Of a stretch of 64,000 nt of DNA, positions 60,864 to 64,000 are shown piece after piece. How positions within the stretch are numbered: the stretch's first letter is position 1; every line of letters starts with the position of its first letter. The position numbers were made by a program, and so were the translations under genes. The notes under the pieces were generated by a model. That model saw nothing but the letters and a program-made list of their open reading frames with translations, did not search any database and was not told the DNA's origin. The DNA comes from Chaenocephalus aceratus (Eukaryota > Chordata > Actinopteri > Perciformes > Channichthyidae). The stretch covers positions 25,360,925 through 25,424,924 of the forward strand of contig CM043798.1 of assembly GCA_023974075.1 (NCBI GenBank), given 5' to 3'.

Positions 60864-60911
60864 AATAAATAAATGTTACTGAAACAGTGTTTTACAGCTG
60901 TGTCATTAAAG
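60864..60911 (+). terminator. Candidate asl polyadenylation signals
   Basis: Overlapping AATAAA at 60864-60869 and 60868-60873, and ATTAAA near 60906, lie 160-200 bp after the asl stop. Between them and the stop, 60758-60800 contains TTTTCGGACTATAAGCCGCG, which looks like the end of a transposable element in the 3' UTR. Confidence 0.5.
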
Positions 60912-62048
60912 CTGATTGATTTCCACCACACATCATTGAGGTAATTTATCTTTCTTTTCAAACCCACACAGACTCGAGGTGGTGCGGTCTATTGGCATAA
61001 CAATACATTTGTTAATTCATGAAAGTCAAGAAATTGTTTAAACATGAACTATCTGCACAAAGTAACAGCTATGTCAGTAAAATAGGTTTTCTAGTTAGTT
61101 TATTGGTTACGTTTAGAGCATCAGTGTCAATTATAAGTCTCAAAACTTAACTCTTAATAAACTCCACACAATAAAAGAGAAGGCAAAACAACGCAAATGT
61201 TTTTCTTAAGGCAAACTAAACACTTTTAAGTATTTATACAAAACACTTCTATAGAAATGATTGAAGACACAAAATCAATCAGTTCAGATTTTATTGACAT
61301 TGTATCAATCATTTTTATTATCTCTAAAAAACGAAATCATATCATTTCTAACATAAAATTATTTAGGTCTATTTTGTGATTGTACAAGGGTTTAAATACA
61401 TTCACTGTTTTGTTTTTTTTACAAATAATTTGTCTTCATTTGTTACAAATTAACAAGTGTACAGAATATTAAGGAAATGCCTTGACCGTCTAATTTTCCA
61501 GGCTGAGTGTTCTGATTGTCAGGGAAGAGAACAATAACAGGCTAAGTTACATAAAATAGCAGTTAATGAAAAAGGAAAGACCCTCAGATTGTTATTGATA
61601 GAAAGACAAACATAACCTATTGTTAACCATTAATTATACACATTTTTTCATCACTCTTCTTCTACTGTAAAACATATATTAGGGGAAAGCAGATTAGAGT
61701 AAATGTATAGCAACAGTTTGCATTTATACAATATTGACTCCTAATGACAACAATAAGGAAAGTTGACGTAAAGGCCTAGAGGTAAAGATCCTACTCGCAC
61801 AGAAACTGCATATTATCCAGACTTTAAAGGAGGTCGTGATGATATCAGGTCAACAGGCCCGTTCCTCCTAAATAGCTAGTACAGAGCTGACTTGTTCACT
61901 ACTGGAAAAAGGTAAATACACATTCTACAATAGCACATATCTCAATGTCACATTGACACTTACAAAAAAAGAATAACCATGAACATTATGAACAGTTCAC
62001 TATTACACAGGTAAAAGTAGTTTTGGCCCTAAAATCAGATGTGCTGAG
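60912..62048. other. Intergenic between asl and the carbonic anhydrase gene (tail to tail)
   Basis: AT-rich, no gene recognised. The part nearest 62048 is likely 3' UTR of the minus-strand carbonic anhydrase gene. Confidence 0.4.
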
Positions 62049-63967
62049 TCAGTGTATCAGACCGGTTCTCCCGAGCAGGACGGAGGAAACCCCGACCCAC
62101 CAGTGCATCACACCCCCCAGGGCGGCGACCGCCTTGGACCGATACACCACCCTGCCGTCCAGAGGCTGCGTAGGTCTGAAGATGTCCGTCATGGGCTGTC
62201 CCGTCCAGAATCGACACTGCTGAGTTATCGCATCCAGCTGCAGTTGGTAGGAAAATAAACCTTTTTTAGTCAAAGATAAAAATGTAAAACTGAAAGAAAA
62301 TGACATGGATGTGTCTTAAAGTGAATCAATGGTTACTTTTCAAGGCACAGATACATTTATTCGGCACAGGTTTAAATTACTTTTTACCTAATCAAGTCTT
62401 TTTTATTTTGAAGAGTCACAGGGATTCAATAATAGAGTATCTGTTCAAGCTTTCTCAAAAACCAATCTAACAAAGTTCATGGGCCCTTCAATTAAATATT
62501 TAATTTACTTGAATATTTGGAGCAACTCTTCTATTGTTATAAAGTAAATAAAGTCCTACCAGTAATTCTTCATGCTGAAACTGTTTAGCTTAAGTTGTTT
62601 TCAGCGTAAACGCAATATAGGCATTAGGCTTTTCACACTTTGTATATAAGATAAAGGGTTTATGTCTCTATTAGTAACATCCAACCAAAATTGCATTTTG
62701 CAATATATTTTGGGATGTACATCTATTCACGAAACATTTTGTTATGTAGGAATTATTTACAGTCTCAGTAACAAGAGTCTTTAAATAATTGTTTTATTTT
62801 ATGTCAAAATGTTTGAAGGTTCACATATTGAGGAAATACAACCAAGATCAATTATTGGTCATCAGGGTGTTGACTCTTAGCCTTTAATCTATAGTTTCTC
62901 ACCTGGCGGCTGCTGATGGGCAGCGTCCTGTGGAACAGCGTCCAGGCTACGGCCTGCTCACATCCTGGAGTAGTCATGGAGCCCACATAGCGGTAGTAAC
63001 TGAACAGGTTACGGTCTGACGGGATAATATCACTGAGCCTGAAGTTTGGGATCACTGTGCTGCTGCCTGAACACACAAATAAGTGTTTTAAAGAGGGTTA
63101 GTTTGGTAAAACACTTAAAATAACAATTTATTTCAAAGGCTAAGTCCATTAATATGAAGAAAGCTCTTCACATTTGAGAAGTTCACTCATACCATTGTTT
63201 TTTACTCGGCCAAGAGAAGCTATTAATGAGTCCAGATGAGGATTATCATCTGGTGATTCCTGTGAGGAAGACGCCAACATTATGACACAAGCCAAAATGG
63301 TGCTTTTAAGTTTATATTAAGAGTGCAGAGTAATGCAGACCAAATAATGTATTATATTACCTCAAACAGGAAGGCAAGCAGGGCTATACCTGCCATGTCA
63401 TGTTCGGCCTCTGCCAGAGAGCCGTACGGTTCCTTGATGTGGACGATGTGCAGCTGAAACCCAAAACACAGCTCAATGAGTTACAGTAGTGGAGAGCATG
63501 TTATACTGTGCACTGTGTTAAACACACATTTGTTAAAATATCAGTATATTTTTGTGGGGAAAAGTATTAATAAAGGGTAGGTGCATTTTTCTCTACTTAT
63601 GGACTGATACTGTAAATATGCACAGCTCATGTAAATCCTAAACAACTTGACCATGCTTTTCAGGTTCTTCTAAGTCTATTATTTCTACCAACATTGAAGA
63701 CTTAATTAATGGTTGCATTTCCGGCATGTTTGTAAAACATTGACCCTCAATGGTCAGTGAGGAATGAAGCTGTTGGACCTATTAGACCCCTGTCACTTTA
63801 ATATTTTAATAGCTTAACATGTAGGCTCCTGTGTGACGTACCTCCATGGGGAACTGCTCTCCATCAATGGTGTGCTCTGATCCGGGTCTCCCATTGCCTC
63901 CCCAGTGGAAGTGAAACTGGGCGGCTCGGTAGTGACCGGGCAGAGCTCCTCCAGTCAGACGGACCGA
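62049..63967 (-). CDS. Alpha-carbonic anhydrase, extracellular CA4/CA15-like (3' part, incomplete)
   Basis: Zinc enzyme for reversible CO2 hydration. Exons visible, in transcript order: 63842-63967, 63361-63453, 63193-63259, 62903-63067 and 62049-62237; phases agree. The first has FHFHWG with two zinc His and SEHTIDG with the conserved Glu; the second supplies the third zinc His in [10 protein letters not shown] across the exon join. The fourth has [20 protein letters not shown] with the active-site Thr. The last has [15 protein letters not shown] followed by a hydrophobic tail ([20 protein letters not shown]) that fits a GPI-attachment signal, as in CA4/CA15. The N-terminal exons lie beyond the window edge, so the paralogue is not named. 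Confidence 0.92.
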
Positions 63968-64000
63968 CTGCGGCAGAGCAAAGTGAGCTACAGCCAAGAG

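Overview
The window is vertebrate nuclear DNA and almost certainly from a ray-finned fish. Its genes are split by GT-AG introns. Spacers are AT-rich and full of Tc1/mariner, hAT-like and Ty3/gypsy elements. The clustering of tpst1, crcp and asl homologues recalls the human 7q11 neighbourhood ASL-CRCP-TPST1. No bacterial features, tRNA, rRNA or CRISPR array were seen.

Five host genes are supported. (1) A tyrosylprotein sulfotransferase (tpst1-like) lies on minus at 2203-6951, with five coding exons giving 351 aa and a probable 5' UTR exon near 10.03 kb. (2) crcp/RPC9 lies on minus at 19704-21962, with six exons giving 147 aa. (3) A FAM111-type serine protease lies on minus at 28415-33508, with four coding exons giving about 702 aa. 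(4) Argininosuccinate lyase (asl) lies on plus at 55633-60704, with sixteen exons giving 465 aa. (5) The 3' part of an extracellular (CA4/CA15-like) carbonic anhydrase lies on minus from 62049 and runs off the right edge. All exon boundaries were read by hand from splice sites and phase; every join is phase-consistent.

The rest is mostly transposable elements. 12.3-18.46 kb holds a Ty3/gypsy element with a 5-bp target-site duplication (TSD); its 5' LTR is split by a hAT-like insertion and its 3' part is deleted. 23.1-25.2 and 31.8-33.0 kb hold two Tc1 copies, the first split by a long palindromic element. 25.4-28.2 kb is a multi-level nest. 30.6-31.7 kb is a hAT relic inside a fam111 intron. 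34.3-36.7 kb is one hAT-like element inside another.

The most unusual part is 37863-53929. It is a single ~1.1-kb hAT/P-like element (family C) whose two ends and their matching 8-bp TSDs now lie 16 kb apart, because other elements inserted into it and then into each other. Three families are defined here. C starts CAGTGGCG. D has a 51-bp minisatellite in its terminal inverted repeats. B starts CAGAGCCATATA and carries a THAP-domain exon. Exact or near-exact 8-bp TSDs, and empty sites kept in paralogous copies inside the same window, allow the order of events to be read. C lies in D, D in C, B in D and D in B, so these families were active at overlapping times.
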